Origin: Bacillota bacterium
Lineage (GTDB): Bacteria; Bacillota; Clostridia; Christensenellales; Aristaeellaceae
Direction of reading: 5' to 3'
Length of the DNA: 64,000 bases
Assembly (NCBI GenBank): GCA_023425025.1
Contig: JAFADG010000021.1
Location: 1 to 64,000 of the forward strand
The position numbers were made by a program, and so were the translations under genes. Below, piece by piece: positions 9,464-18,461 of the stretch. Below the pieces are notes generated by a model, which worked only from the letters and a program-made list of their open reading frames with translations, had not been told where the DNA came from and searched no databases. Each line of letters opens with the position of its first letter. Position 1 is the stretch's first letter.

Positions 9464-9535
9464 ACCCCCAAAGCGCAAGACGCCAAACAGCTGTTTTCGC
9501 TGCCAACCGGAGGGCAGCCCGTTTACTCACTTGAC

Positions 9536-9564
9536 ATTATAAGCATAAATATTGAAAAGGTCAA
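9536..9564 (-). promoter_or_regulatory. V-ATPase operon promoter
   Basis: Minus-strand -35 TTGACC (9559-9564), 17-bp spacer, -10 TATAAT (9536-9541). The predicted transcript has a leader of about 165 nt containing a GCTGCC/GGCAGC hairpin and then the T-run hairpin at 9434-9463. Confidence 0.85.
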
Positions 9565-9793
9565 CCCATCAAAAGGAAAGTCAATTTGTTAACGATATTT
9601 GTCGAAGAACCTCTTCCCGTTGCTTTGGCGGAAGAGTTTATAAACCTGCTGCATTTGGAGATAATGGCCAGTATGAAAGGGGCAAGAGGCATGAATAGAA
9701 GCAAGGCTGTCCTCTATTTTTTGATCATGGCTTACATTGCATACCGGGTGACAACCATATATTCAACGCAGGGAAAATGCGGCACATCCACCT

Positions 9794-9925
9794 GATATAT
9801 CCTTACGCTTTGTCGCATCCAAGCCCAGAAAGAACATCTTCCTGTCCCTGATTTTCGATGCCTTCCGCAATCGTCTGAACGCCGATTGACTTGGTCATCC
9901 TGATCATGGATGCAACGATATTCAT
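9794..9925 (-). pseudogene. Remnant of an EAL-domain (cyclic-di-GMP phosphodiesterase) gene
   Basis: From an ATG at 9925 the minus strand reads about 40 codons that match the C-terminal part of EAL domains, including IGVQTIAEGIEN and LSGLGCDKA. The codon that should begin QGY of the family motif is TAA (9803-9805), with GYI following in frame, so a CAA-to-TAA change or longer decay has broken it. Nothing EAL-like remains upstream, where a stop is reached within a few codons. This is a non-functional fragment. Confidence 0.75.
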
Positions 9926-10081
9926 CCCCTTTTTTGCTTATAGGGGAATGATAACACATCCTTTGTCATCCTTTGTTTGATGTGGCTGTTGGCATACCTC
10001 CCACATCCTACCAGCGAGAACTCCGGATGGCTGCTTGTAGCTATAAGCTTTCCGGAACCCTGCTTAGAGCGGGGGATTTTG

Positions 10082-10179
10082 TTGTACAAAAAACCCGGAA
10101 ACCTTTATGCATCAAGGTTTCCGGGCTTACCTTCGCTGGTGGAGCATAGGAGGCTCAAACTCCTGACCCCGTCACTGCC
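10082..10179 (-). repeat. Truncated tRNA-Ala 3' half plus terminator (direct repeat copy, possible att scar)
   Basis: This segment duplicates 24497-24594. The first 71 bp (10082-10152) are identical, and the rest differs at only a few positions. It contains the terminator hairpin, encoded CCA, acceptor 3' strand, T arm (with two changes) and part of the anticodon arm. The 5' half of the tRNA is missing, so it cannot be functional. The copy lies on the same strand as the intact tRNA and brackets the 10.2-24.5 kb block. Confidence 0.85.
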
Positions 10180-10370
10180 GGGGCAATGAACAGCTGTTAT
10201 TCTGCCTTGGCAGGCTTTATTCTCCCCTCCAGATACGGATTTTGGCTTTATAACGTCCCTTTCATTGTTATCTACCTTATCTCCGTAAGGGTATAAAAAA
10301 GGTAAAAAGCGCCTTACTCTCTGAACATGAATGAGCACACACAATCTTACGACCAGCTGTTCTCCATCAG

Positions 10371-12275
10371 TCAAAGCGTGAGCATCGGGGCGTACACGCC
10401 GCCTTGCACGCTGCGGGCAATAAATGCCTGATAGCGGCCTGTTTTTGTGTCGTACCAGTCAGAAAACGGCACGCGCGAGGTGGTCTCACGCAGCATCAGA
10501 GCCACAGGGGCAAGCAGGGCAGAACGTACATCAAGATCGTCCGTAAGCGCCGCCACCCAGCAAATCCAGTCCGATTTGGTATAGTCCGCACGGGAATCCA
10601 ACGGCAAGCCATAGCGGTTTATTCTGGGAAGGTAGCTGTTCAGCTCAGCAGTGTAGAACGATTCCGGAAGGAGGCCCAGCGATAGTACCTTGTCCCACAG
10701 TAAGTTGTACTTCATGCTCCAGCCTGTGCCATCCAGCGTGAGCGGCGTGCTGCCGTTCATGCCGACCTTGTCTGCAAACCGTCCTGCCATCTCCTTGGCT
10801 TTTTCCACCCAACGATTCTCTCCGGTCAGTCGGCCGTAGCATGCCACGCCAACCATGGCCTTTACCGCCAGGTTGGCATTATGCGCCAGATGGCCGGCAA
10901 AATCGTCGGTGCACAACTGTTCGCCAGGGTCCTCGCCGTACTCCACCAGATACTTTACCCATTTGCCCAGTAAGTCGCCATATTTATCCGCCAGCGAGCG
11001 GCTGGCGCCGTAGGTGATAGCGGCCTCCAGCATTACCAGCATATTGCCGCATTCTTCCACGGGCATTTGCCATTTGAGATCGTACACATCAGCGTTTGCG
11101 GGATAAAGATAATAGGGCGGATGGGTTTCGCCGTTGCGCACCCTGCGCTTGGCCGCATAGACCTGGCCGGTGGCGTCGGGATAGCGGCCTACGTCATGCG
11201 GCGCGAAGTTCTCCGACCATACAGGCATGGCGGCGAATTCAAGCACGGGGCGGCACAGCGCGTTCACCAGCTCCGGATTATATTTGAGCAGCATTGGGAT
11301 GGAAGGATAGCTGACATCCACCGTGCCAATGCACCCATTGGAATCATTTTCTTTTGACAAAAGGGCCATTTCTCCATTGGGAGTGGCAATCAGCTTATGA
11401 GCCGCCAGCGTTTGCCGCCACGCCGCCGCGGCCAGTATCGCGAAGTCTTCTCCGCCGGCTTTGATGGCATCCTCGGTAACAGAGGCATCCAGCCTCATGC
11501 AGCGATCAACGAGCGCGTCAAAATGCTGCATCGCATGGCAGATGGCATCTGTGATCTGGGCGCCGTGTCTAAAGTACCAGGCCCTGCACAGACTGCCGAA
11601 ATAATTGATGGATGCAATGTCATCATAGGCGATCACAGCCTTTACAGACTGCTCACCGGCCACTGTACCGCTATAAGTCAGCTGAAGGCCATCGCCAACA
11701 GGGGAGACATCCCCTTCACCGGTCAGGTACAAATAGCCCCAATCAATGGTCACGTGATCACCGGAATGGCTCAGGGGCTTTTGTACCTTCTGACCGCACC
11801 AGGCGGTAGGATAGCCCCCCAATGAAAAAGAGTCGGACATCATTGCCGGCCGGATCTCACCATCATAGCAGATACGATCCGAAAGATACAGCACCAGTTT
11901 GACATCATGAGCGGTATTGTCCAGTGAGATCAGGCGAAAGCTCACAAGCGTTACCGGCATACTCATCAGATCAGGGTCATCCGGCAGCGCGGGGGTTATA
12001 AAGCTGGTTTCCAGCCGGACGCCGCCAAATTCACTGACAAAGCTTGTTGCAGTAGGGGTGATGGTAAGATCAGTCAGTTGTGCTTCCTCATCACTTGTAA
12101 CGCCCAAAAAGCGGCAGCTGCGCCCATCCACAGTCAGGGTACCGCGCAAAGGCTTTGCCGGACCGCTCCAATGGCAGCTATCTGTCTGCGTCATGCTGTC
12201 CGCAGGCATCCAGATGGAAAAATAAGGATCGTTCGCGATCAGCGGCAGGGCAGGCAGTCGGTCAATACGGGACAT
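10371..12275 (-). CDS. GtaA-family (DUF4965/DUF5127-type) six-hairpin hydrolase
   Basis: A 634-residue protein without a signal peptide, so probably cytoplasmic. It opens with PLIANDPYFSIW and holds the conserved SKENDSNGCIGTVDVSYPS segment and NLAVKAMVGVACYG, features of proteins annotated as glutaminase A-like with an (alpha/alpha)6 barrel. Biochemical roles in this family are poorly settled, and a glycosidase-type activity is plausible here because it is the last gene after a sugar ABC transporter. An AAAGGAGG site precedes the ATG. It lies 54 bp downstream of the second permease and probably belongs to the same operon. Confidence 0.8.
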   Translation of the reverse strand: MSRIDRLPALPLIANDPYFSIWMPADSMTQTDSCHWSGPAKPLRGTLTVDGRSCRFLGVTSDEEAQLTDLTITPTATSFVSEFGGVRLETSFITPALPDDPDLMSMPVTLVSFRLISLDNTAHDVKLVLYLSDRICYDGEIRPAMMSDSFSLGGYPTAWCGQKVQKPLSHSGDHVTIDWGYLYLTGEGDVSPVGDGLQLTYSGTVAGEQSVKAVIAYDDIASINYFGSLCRAWYFRHGAQITDAICHAMQHFDALVDRCMRLDASVTEDAIKAGGEDFAILAAAAWRQTLAAHKLIATPNGEMALLSKENDSNGCIGTVDVSYPSIPMLLKYNPELVNALCRPVLEFAAMPVWSENFAPHDVGRYPDATGQVYAAKRRVRNGETHPPYYLYPANADVYDLKWQMPVEECGNMLVMLEAAITYGASRSLADKYGDLLGKWVKYLVEYGEDPGEQLCTDDFAGHLAHNANLAVKAMVGVACYGRLTGENRWVEKAKEMAGRFADKVGMNGSTPLTLDGTGWSMKYNLLWDKVLSLGLLPESFYTAELNSYLPRINRYGLPLDSRADYTKSDWICWVAALTDDLDVRSALLAPVALMLRETTSRVPFSDWYDTKTGRYQAFIARSVQGGVYAPMLTL

Positions 12276-12329
12276 AAAAGCAATAACCTCCTTTAATGAT
12301 CATCGGTCTTTGTCAGCGGTAAAGCAGCC

Positions 12330-13181
12330 CTAGCCCTTCAATCCCTGAATACTGATGCCTTCGACCAGATTCTTCTGAAAGAAGAAGAACAGCGTCAGCA
12401 CCGGTATCAACGAAAGCACGGACATGGCAAAGGTCGCGCCATAATCGGTCTGGGCTTGATCATTGAACATTTTCAGGGCATAGGCCACAGTGTACATCTT
12501 CGGCTTATTCAAATACAGCAAGGCGCCCATGAAATCTTCCCAGCTGCCGATGAAGGTAAGCACACCGACCGTTACCAGAGAAGGGATGATCAGCGGCAGC
12601 ATGATGCGCACAAAGATGCCGTACCAGCTGCACCCGTCAATCTTCGCAGCTTCATCCAGATCACGCGGGATGCCGCGGATAAACTGCATGATCAAAAAGA
12701 TGTTAAAGCCGCTGCCAAAAAAAGCGGTGATGGTCATCGGCAGGTAGGAACCTACCCAGCCAAAGGTGTTGAACATGACAAAGCGTGGGATCATCATCAC
12801 CTGACCCGGCAGCATCATGGTAACAATCATCATCACAAACCAGAAGCCGCGGCCCTTGAAGTTGATGCGCGCAAAACCGAAGGCGATAAACGCCGAGGAT
12901 GCCACCATGCCAAAGGCCGAGATCAGGGCGATAAACAGAGAGTTGGCGAAAAAGCCTGTAAAGGTGAACCCGCCGAAGCCTTTCCAGCCGGTTGTATAGT
13001 GCTCCCAGGTGAATTCCTTGGGCAGTAGCGATGCCGCGTTGCTGAAGATTTCTCCATTGGGCTTGAAAGCGGAGGATATCAGCCATAACAGCGGATAAAT
13101 CATCAGCAGGCTGAACAGAAACATCAATACATGATAGACCACGCCACTGGTTTTTTTCCGGAATGAAATACTTTGCATCAT
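12330..13181 (-). CDS. Carbohydrate ABC transporter permease (MalG/AraQ type)
   Basis: Inner-membrane permease of a CUT1-type sugar importer, about 283 residues with six predicted membrane helices. The permease loop motif is seen as DEAAKIDGCSWYGIFVRIMLP, shortened: EAAxxDG near the middle of the protein. I start at the ATG at 13181 because AGGTGA lies just upstream and the first permease stops 6 bp earlier; the frame is open further up. It pairs with the neighbouring MalF-type subunit and the binding protein. No ATPase gene is in this operon, so a shared MsmK-like ATPase elsewhere is likely. Confidence 0.93.
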   Translation of the reverse strand: MMQSISFRKKTSGVVYHVLMFLFSLLMIYPLLWLISSAFKPNGEIFSNAASLLPKEFTWEHYTTGWKGFGGFTFTGFFANSLFIALISAFGMVASSAFIAFGFARINFKGRGFWFVMMIVTMMLPGQVMMIPRFVMFNTFGWVGSYLPMTITAFFGSGFNIFLIMQFIRGIPRDLDEAAKIDGCSWYGIFVRIMLPLIIPSLVTVGVLTFIGSWEDFMGALLYLNKPKMYTVAYALKMFNDQAQTDYGATFAMSVLSLIPVLTLFFFFQKNLVEGISIQGLKG

Positions 13182-13186
13182 GCTTG

Positions 13187-14128
13187 TCACCTGCCTTCCG
13201 ATTCGTAATAGACCCAAGCGCCGGATGAGCGGAAGACAAGGGCTGTAAAGAATGCGATAACAAGCAGCATAAACCAGGCCATTGCGCTGCCGTAGCCCAT
13301 TTCGTAATGGGTGAACGCGCGGTTGTATAAATGAACACCATAATATAAAGTGGTATTCAAAGGCTTCCCGCCGGTAATCAGATAACTGGAGTTAAATGCC
13401 TGGAATGCGCCAATGATCTGATTGATCAGGTTGAAAAAGATGATTGGCGTCAGCATAGGCAAGGTGATCTTGAAAAAGCGCCGGAAAGGGCCGGCGCCGT
13501 CCACAATTGCCGCCTCATAATAGCTGGTGGGTATGTTTTTGATGGCGGCAAGGAAAATGAGCATGGAGCTTCCAAACTGCCACACGCCAAGAGAAATCAG
13601 CACCCCAAGAGCGGTATCGGGATTGCCGAGCCACTTGTTGTTGCCCGGCAGGCCAATCAGACTCAAAACCTGATTGATAACGCCGTTATAGGCAAACAGC
13701 TGCTTCCACAAAAGCGCGATAGCCACACTGCCGCCCATGAGCGAGGGAATGTAGAAAGCAGCACGGAAAAAGCCGATAGCCCTGGTATTGCGGGCCAGCA
13801 CCAGCGCCACCAGCAGAGATACGACAAGCTTGACAGGCACCTGAGCAATCGCAAACTTGAAGGTTACGCCAAAAGATGTCCAGAACAGCCTGTCTTGAAA
13901 AAACATCTTCCTGTAATTGTCAAAGCCGACCCATCTGGCGGGGGACAAAATATTGTATTCCGTAAAGGACAAGTACAGTGATGTGAAAAAAGGGATTACC
14001 GTAAAGGCAATCAAGCCGATGATGAACGGGAGGATAAAAATATACCCTGCCGTGTTATCCCTATGTAAGATGCTGCCCAGCGTACGCGGCGAATGATTTA
14101 GCCTGGGCGCTTGACTCAATTTGTGCAT
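13187..14128 (-). CDS. Carbohydrate ABC transporter permease (MalF/AraP type)
   Basis: 313 residues with six hydrophobic helices beginning at AGYIFILPFIIGLIAF and the EAAxVDGAG permease signature (YEAAIVDGAGPFRRF), which contacts the ATPase. It forms the transmembrane pore of a CUT1 importer with the downstream gene. The start is the ATG at 14128, after a GGAAGGAGC ribosome binding site. The substrate is not evident from sequence; neighbouring genes point to an oligosaccharide or glycoside. Confidence 0.93.
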   Translation of the reverse strand: MHKLSQAPRLNHSPRTLGSILHRDNTAGYIFILPFIIGLIAFTVIPFFTSLYLSFTEYNILSPARWVGFDNYRKMFFQDRLFWTSFGVTFKFAIAQVPVKLVVSLLVALVLARNTRAIGFFRAAFYIPSLMGGSVAIALLWKQLFAYNGVINQVLSLIGLPGNNKWLGNPDTALGVLISLGVWQFGSSMLIFLAAIKNIPTSYYEAAIVDGAGPFRRFFKITLPMLTPIIFFNLINQIIGAFQAFNSSYLITGGKPLNTTLYYGVHLYNRAFTHYEMGYGSAMAWFMLLVIAFFTALVFRSSGAWVYYESEGR

Positions 14129-14165
14129 AGCGACGCTCCTTCCCGAAAATTGGAATTCTAGAAAT

Positions 14166-14203
14166 ATCGCGCCGGAGGGAGAGCGACTTCCTTCCGGCGC
14201 GAT
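14166..14203 (-). promoter_or_regulatory. Intercistronic hairpin after the binding-protein gene
   Basis: An 11-bp perfect GC-rich stem (14166-14176 with 14193-14203) lies between the binding protein stop and the permease start. There is no long T-run, so it is more likely a 3'-stabilising or partial-termination element that keeps binding protein expression above that of the permeases. A similar hairpin occupies the same position in the arabinoside operon (43443-43471). Confidence 0.65.
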
Positions 14204-14223
14204 GAGATGACCAAGGAGTGCGC

Positions 14224-15510
14224 TTATTGAGCGGCCTTTGCAGAAGCCAGAATATCGTTTGCCTCGGTGATGAACTGGGCGGCGGCAGCCTCGAGATCAC
14301 TGATCTGCTCATAGCGGACCTGTTCGGTATACTGGTCCAGCAGCTCGGAAACCTCACGGTGCACAGCGGGATCGGCGTTCATCAGGGGGGAGGCGTTGCC
14401 AGGCTCGCTAAAATAGTTCACGATATCGGCAACAGACTGGCTGACCTCGTTCAGGGAGGCGGCAACATGCTCGCGCATTTTGCTGGAAACAGGCATGGCG
14501 CGGTCAAGGCCGACGATATCGAAGCAATCGGGATCGTTGGTGAAGAAGTTCAAAAATTTGACGGCAGCATCCTTCTTGGCGCTCTGTTCGGATACGCACC
14601 AGAACATGGAGGGCTTCAAGTACGTGCAGGAGGCGGTAGCATCATCCTGATCGGGGATGGCGAACATACCCAGGTCGGCGCCGGTAGCGTCGATATACGC
14701 CTGCAGTTCGTTGCTGTTCTGGTAGCGGGCCCAAGTGTCTGTCACCAGGGAGTTAAAGGCAGTGGCTGCTGTTTCTTCACCGGGGAGCATGCCGTAGCCT
14801 TCCGCCTGCGCGGTCAAAATGGTGTTCCACATGTCCACAACATATTTGATATCGGTAAAGCCCAGGGCGGATGCATCGTCATTGTACAGGTTCATGCCAT
14901 AGCTGCGCAGGCGGAACCTGAGCATATCGGCATTGCCGCTGACGATAAAGGTATCGCGCATGCCAGTTTTTTCATAAATGGCCTTGGAAACGGCGATATA
15001 CTCCGACATGGTGGGATCCAGGGGGATCTCCACACCGGCCTGGGCCACCAAGTCCTTGCGGTAAAGCATGACAGGCGCGTTGGTGCCGGAAGACATGGCG
15101 TACAGCTTGCCATCAATCTTGCCGCTGTTCAGCACGTTCTCGGAGACGTCGCTCACGTTCAGCGCGCCGCTGGCAACATAATCATCCAAAGATGCCAGAA
15201 CGCCATTTTCGGCATACTGGGCCAGGTAAGCGTAGTCCATCTGGAAGATGTCGGGGGTCAGGCCGCCGGCAACCTGCGCGGACAGCTTGCTCCAGTAGCC
15301 GCCCCAGTCGGTGAATTCCATCTCAAGCTTGATGTCGGGATACTTTTCCATAAACTTTTCCACGAGCTTCATCGTCAAGTCGTGACGGGTCTGACTGCCC
15401 CACCAGAGAATGGTCAGCGTCACCGGCTCTTGGGCAGCAGCTGCCACCACAGGCAGCATTGCTGTGAAAAGGAGCAGCAATGCTGTGAGGAGGGAAAGAA
15501 AACGCTTCAT
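14224..15510 (-). CDS. Extracellular sugar-binding protein (family 1 solute-binding protein)
   Basis: 428 residues with an N-terminal signal sequence (KRFLSLLTALLLLF) and the family 1 fold pattern (TLTILWWGSQTRHDL, GLTPDIFQMDYAYLA). It captures the substrate outside the membrane and delivers it to the two permeases downstream. No lipobox cysteine is seen in the signal region; an AAAQ-type signal peptidase I site is the likely cleavage point. GGAGG lies upstream of the ATG at 15510. A TAAAAT -10-like hexamer lies upstream without a good -35, which fits activator-dependent control. Confidence 0.93.
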   Translation of the reverse strand: MKRFLSLLTALLLLFTAMLPVVAAAAQEPVTLTILWWGSQTRHDLTMKLVEKFMEKYPDIKLEMEFTDWGGYWSKLSAQVAGGLTPDIFQMDYAYLAQYAENGVLASLDDYVASGALNVSDVSENVLNSGKIDGKLYAMSSGTNAPVMLYRKDLVAQAGVEIPLDPTMSEYIAVSKAIYEKTGMRDTFIVSGNADMLRFRLRSYGMNLYNDDASALGFTDIKYVVDMWNTILTAQAEGYGMLPGEETAATAFNSLVTDTWARYQNSNELQAYIDATGADLGMFAIPDQDDATASCTYLKPSMFWCVSEQSAKKDAAVKFLNFFTNDPDCFDIVGLDRAMPVSSKMREHVAASLNEVSQSVADIVNYFSEPGNASPLMNADPAVHREVSELLDQYTEQVRYEQISDLEAAAAQFITEANDILASAKAAQ

Positions 15511-15627
15511 ACAGGGAACACCTCCGATTTTTTTGTTGACTTCATTTTAGCGAATGCCCCCACATATTGATATTCAAATTTCAGAGGTATTTGGTCACTT
15601 TTTCGTCATTTTATACATTCGGTTACA

Positions 15628-16659
15628 TTACTTCTTTGCATCTTCGTGCATGGTGCGATACTCCTTGGGCGTCACGCCTGTGTACTTGCGAAACATTTGG
15701 CTGAAATAATGGGGATTATTGCCCAGGCCAACCCGCTCGGCAATCTCATAACTGTGCAACGTAGCGTCTGCGGTCATAAGCATCTTGGCCCGCTCCATGC
15801 GTACCTCCAGCAGATAAGAGCTGAACTTGCGGCCCATGGCCCGGGTAAACTCCCGGCCAATATAGTCGGCATTCATGTATACAACATTATCCGCCATAAA
15901 TTGCAGGGACAGCGCTTCATCCGCATAGTGGCTATCCACATATGCGGTCATCTGCTGAACAAAGCCGTGGGCGGCCCCGCCTTCCCTTTTTAACCGGATC
16001 AGGCTTTTGGTTATCAGCTGCTCCAGAGAGCCATGCTCCCTAAAGGCGCCCATGATTACGGTCAATCCCCATTCCGCCTGTCCGCTGCCCAGGCAACTGG
16101 TAACAACGCAAATCAGCGCCTCCTGCAAAAGGCTTGGCTCCTCAGCTGTTTTTGCTATTTCGCATACCTGCTTTTCCATTTGCGCAGGCTCCAAATCACC
16201 TTCACGCAGTTCATTGAACAGCTTTACAAGCGTTCTGATGCGTGCCTGGCGCTCACCATACAGATGCAGCACATGCTTGCGCTGCCGGTCGGCGACACGG
16301 CAGGCACGCTCCAGCGCATGCTCCAGCTCATCCTTGGAGCATGGCTTGAGCAAATATTCCAGGACGCCGGATTTCAAGGCCTGCTGTGCATAGCCAAACG
16401 TATCGTACCCCGAGAGAATGATGGTTTGAAGCTGCGGATGCATCGACATGGCCCGCTCCGTAAGTTCCAGGCCATTCATGCCCGGCATGCGCACGTCAGC
16501 CAACAAAATATCCGGCATATCATCCATCATGCTGTCCAAGGCGGCAATCGCATTGCTGCATGAAGAGGTGACCGCAATATTCAGTTTTTCCCAATCGATC
16601 ATCCGTTCAATGCCTTCCCGAATGATCTGTTCATCATCTACCAGCAGCAGCTTATACAT
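15628..16659 (-). CDS. YesN-type response regulator (REC + AraC HTH)
   Basis: About 343 residues. The receiver domain starts with YKLLLVDDEQIIREG (acidic pocket Asp-Asp). The phosphoacceptor Asp is in ILLADVRMPGMNG, and the conserved Lys is in LLKPCSKDELEHAL. The C-terminal ~100 residues form an AraC-type double HTH (ERVGLGNNPHYFSQMFRKYTGVTPKEYR). The ATG at 16659 is preferred over one nine codons upstream because AAGAGG is positioned before it. It is the cognate partner of the adjacent YesM-type kinase and probably activates the transporter genes. Confidence 0.94.
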   Translation of the reverse strand: MYKLLLVDDEQIIREGIERMIDWEKLNIAVTSSCSNAIAALDSMMDDMPDILLADVRMPGMNGLELTERAMSMHPQLQTIILSGYDTFGYAQQALKSGVLEYLLKPCSKDELEHALERACRVADRQRKHVLHLYGERQARIRTLVKLFNELREGDLEPAQMEKQVCEIAKTAEEPSLLQEALICVVTSCLGSGQAEWGLTVIMGAFREHGSLEQLITKSLIRLKREGGAAHGFVQQMTAYVDSHYADEALSLQFMADNVVYMNADYIGREFTRAMGRKFSSYLLEVRMERAKMLMTADATLHSYEIAERVGLGNNPHYFSQMFRKYTGVTPKEYRTMHEDAKK

Positions 16660-16703
16660 GCCAAACCTCTTCCCGTTCAAAATCAAACCAACACGAATCG
16701 CCT

Positions 16704-18449
16704 TTATTCCTTTCGGGTATCCGGCAAATAAATGCTGATGACGGTGCGGCCAGGCTCACTCTTCACCCGCAGGCCGTACCGGCTGGAAAAAGCGTACTGC
16801 ACCCGCCGGTGAATGTTGCGCATGCCGATGCCCAATCCCTCCGGCTTGATTTCGCCGCTTTCCAATTTGGAAAGAATATCCTCATCCACGCCCGGGCCAT
16901 TATCTTCGACGGTAAGCTCGATGCCATCCTCCGTCGCATGGCCGCCAATGCGTATGATGCAAACATCCAACATTTCTTCCAGTGCGTGGTGCACCGCGTT
17001 TTCCACCAGCGGCTGCAATGTCATAGCGGGAATCCGGCAGGCAAGAAGGCTGTCATGAAGATCATACTCCACCCTGAGCCGGTCACCGTAGCGGATCAGT
17101 TGAATGCGCAGATACTCTTTTGTAATCTGCAAGTCCTCGGCCACGGTGACGACATCGCGCTTGTCGTTAAGGGTCGTCCTGAGCATTTTGCCAAGCGCGT
17201 CGGTCATGGTGGCAATCCTGTCATCCCGTCCTTCTTTGGCAAGGCAATAGATGGATTCCAGCGTATTATACAAAAAATGAGGCCGGACCTGGGCACGCAA
17301 TTGCTGCATCTGCTTTTCCTGCAAAATGCGCTGCTGCTCGTAATTATCCCGCGTCATGCCGTCATAATCACGGGTCATCTTGTCAAAATGCCGGTGCAGC
17401 TGGCCAATTTCATCACGCCGCTTTAGGTATGGATCATTTTCCTCCGGCACAGGATGGCCGCTTTTCGCGAAAGCATCAAACTTGACCAGCAGGAATTTCA
17501 GGTGCGTCAATACGGTAGATATCATCCATGCACCGATGAGCAGCGCCAATACCATTGCTGCGATGGCGATGCCCGTTGTCAAACGGACGGCCGTGCTGAT
17601 GGTCCTGTTGATTTTGCTGTAATCCACCAGAGTAACATACCGCCAGCCATTGGGGGCAGTATAGCGAACACAAAGCACATCCTGCCCATCCAGTTGCATG
17701 AACACATACCCTTCTTCCCCGTGCGGCAGGGCGCGGATCTTATCATCGCTGGCATACAGGCAAATATCGTCATTGTATATGGCGCAGGAAAGCGGGCTGC
17801 TCAACTGGCTCATATTGGCAAGGTACTTATCCACCAGGCTCTTTACATCCATCTGTATCAGCATGGTCGCCAGCGTATCCAGCGAAAATTTTTCAATTTC
17901 ACGGATTCCGCGAAGCAGAAACAGCTTCGCCGGCGTGCCATCTTCCGCCAGCCATACCTCCCGGCCATACCTGCCGGCCGCCAAACTTACCCGATCAGGC
18001 GTCAGTTCATCGGCAGTGGAAGCATTTCCAAAGGATTGGCTGAACATGGCCCCATTGACCGTCTTCAGCTGGAAGGTCACCGCGCTGGTGAACCAGATGC
18101 CAAAATACCCCATCCTGTCGCCAACCTCGCCCTTCGCCTCAATCCAGGCAATGGTTCCGGGGGGATTGGCCTTCATGATAGACAAGTTCTTTTGCAGCAC
18201 ATTATCTGCCAGAATACGGTAGGACAGTTCCTCAATATCATTGAGTTCCGCCTGAACCTTGTCCGCAAAGAGCGTGATCATCTGCACGCTGCTCTTGTAC
18301 AGCTGATCGTCATAAGCGGCATAAGGAATTCGGACCAAGGCAAAAACGCTGAAGCACACAAGCAGCATCGCCACAAGCGGAATCAGCAGAAATTTATCCC
18401 GGAGGCGCATATTGGAAAGCCATAGGGACAGCTTTTTCAAACCCCTCAT
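16704..18449 (-). CDS. YesM-type sensor histidine kinase
   Basis: 581 residues. A first membrane helix (FLLIPLVAMLLVCFSVFAL) is followed by a ~250-residue extracellular sensor region, a second helix (GIAIAAMVLALLIGAWMIS), a HAMP-like linker, and a His_kinase domain with RPHFLYNTLESIYCLA, in which the His is the phosphorylation site. The HATPase domain carries the N box LVENAVHHAL and G box DNGPGV. Kinases of this class commonly sense extracellular sugars or sugar-bound binding proteins. It sits 44 bp before the response regulator. Confidence 0.95.
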   Translation of the reverse strand: MRGLKKLSLWLSNMRLRDKFLLIPLVAMLLVCFSVFALVRIPYAAYDDQLYKSSVQMITLFADKVQAELNDIEELSYRILADNVLQKNLSIMKANPPGTIAWIEAKGEVGDRMGYFGIWFTSAVTFQLKTVNGAMFSQSFGNASTADELTPDRVSLAAGRYGREVWLAEDGTPAKLFLLRGIREIEKFSLDTLATMLIQMDVKSLVDKYLANMSQLSSPLSCAIYNDDICLYASDDKIRALPHGEEGYVFMQLDGQDVLCVRYTAPNGWRYVTLVDYSKINRTISTAVRLTTGIAIAAMVLALLIGAWMISTVLTHLKFLLVKFDAFAKSGHPVPEENDPYLKRRDEIGQLHRHFDKMTRDYDGMTRDNYEQQRILQEKQMQQLRAQVRPHFLYNTLESIYCLAKEGRDDRIATMTDALGKMLRTTLNDKRDVVTVAEDLQITKEYLRIQLIRYGDRLRVEYDLHDSLLACRIPAMTLQPLVENAVHHALEEMLDVCIIRIGGHATEDGIELTVEDNGPGVDEDILSKLESGEIKPEGLGIGMRNIHRRVQYAFSSRYGLRVKSEPGRTVISIYLPDTRKE

Positions 18450-18461
18450 CCTCTCTTTGCC

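Noticed and set aside
9586..9795. Plus-strand ORF, or its inner part from ATG 9691, with one hydrophobic segment
   Set aside because: A weak ribosome binding site and a membrane-like stretch exist, but it lies in degenerate DNA beside the EAL remnant and has no family features.
14218..15570. A 450-codon plus-strand open frame
   Set aside because: Shadow of the sugar-binding protein gene on the opposite strand; composition is unlike a real protein.
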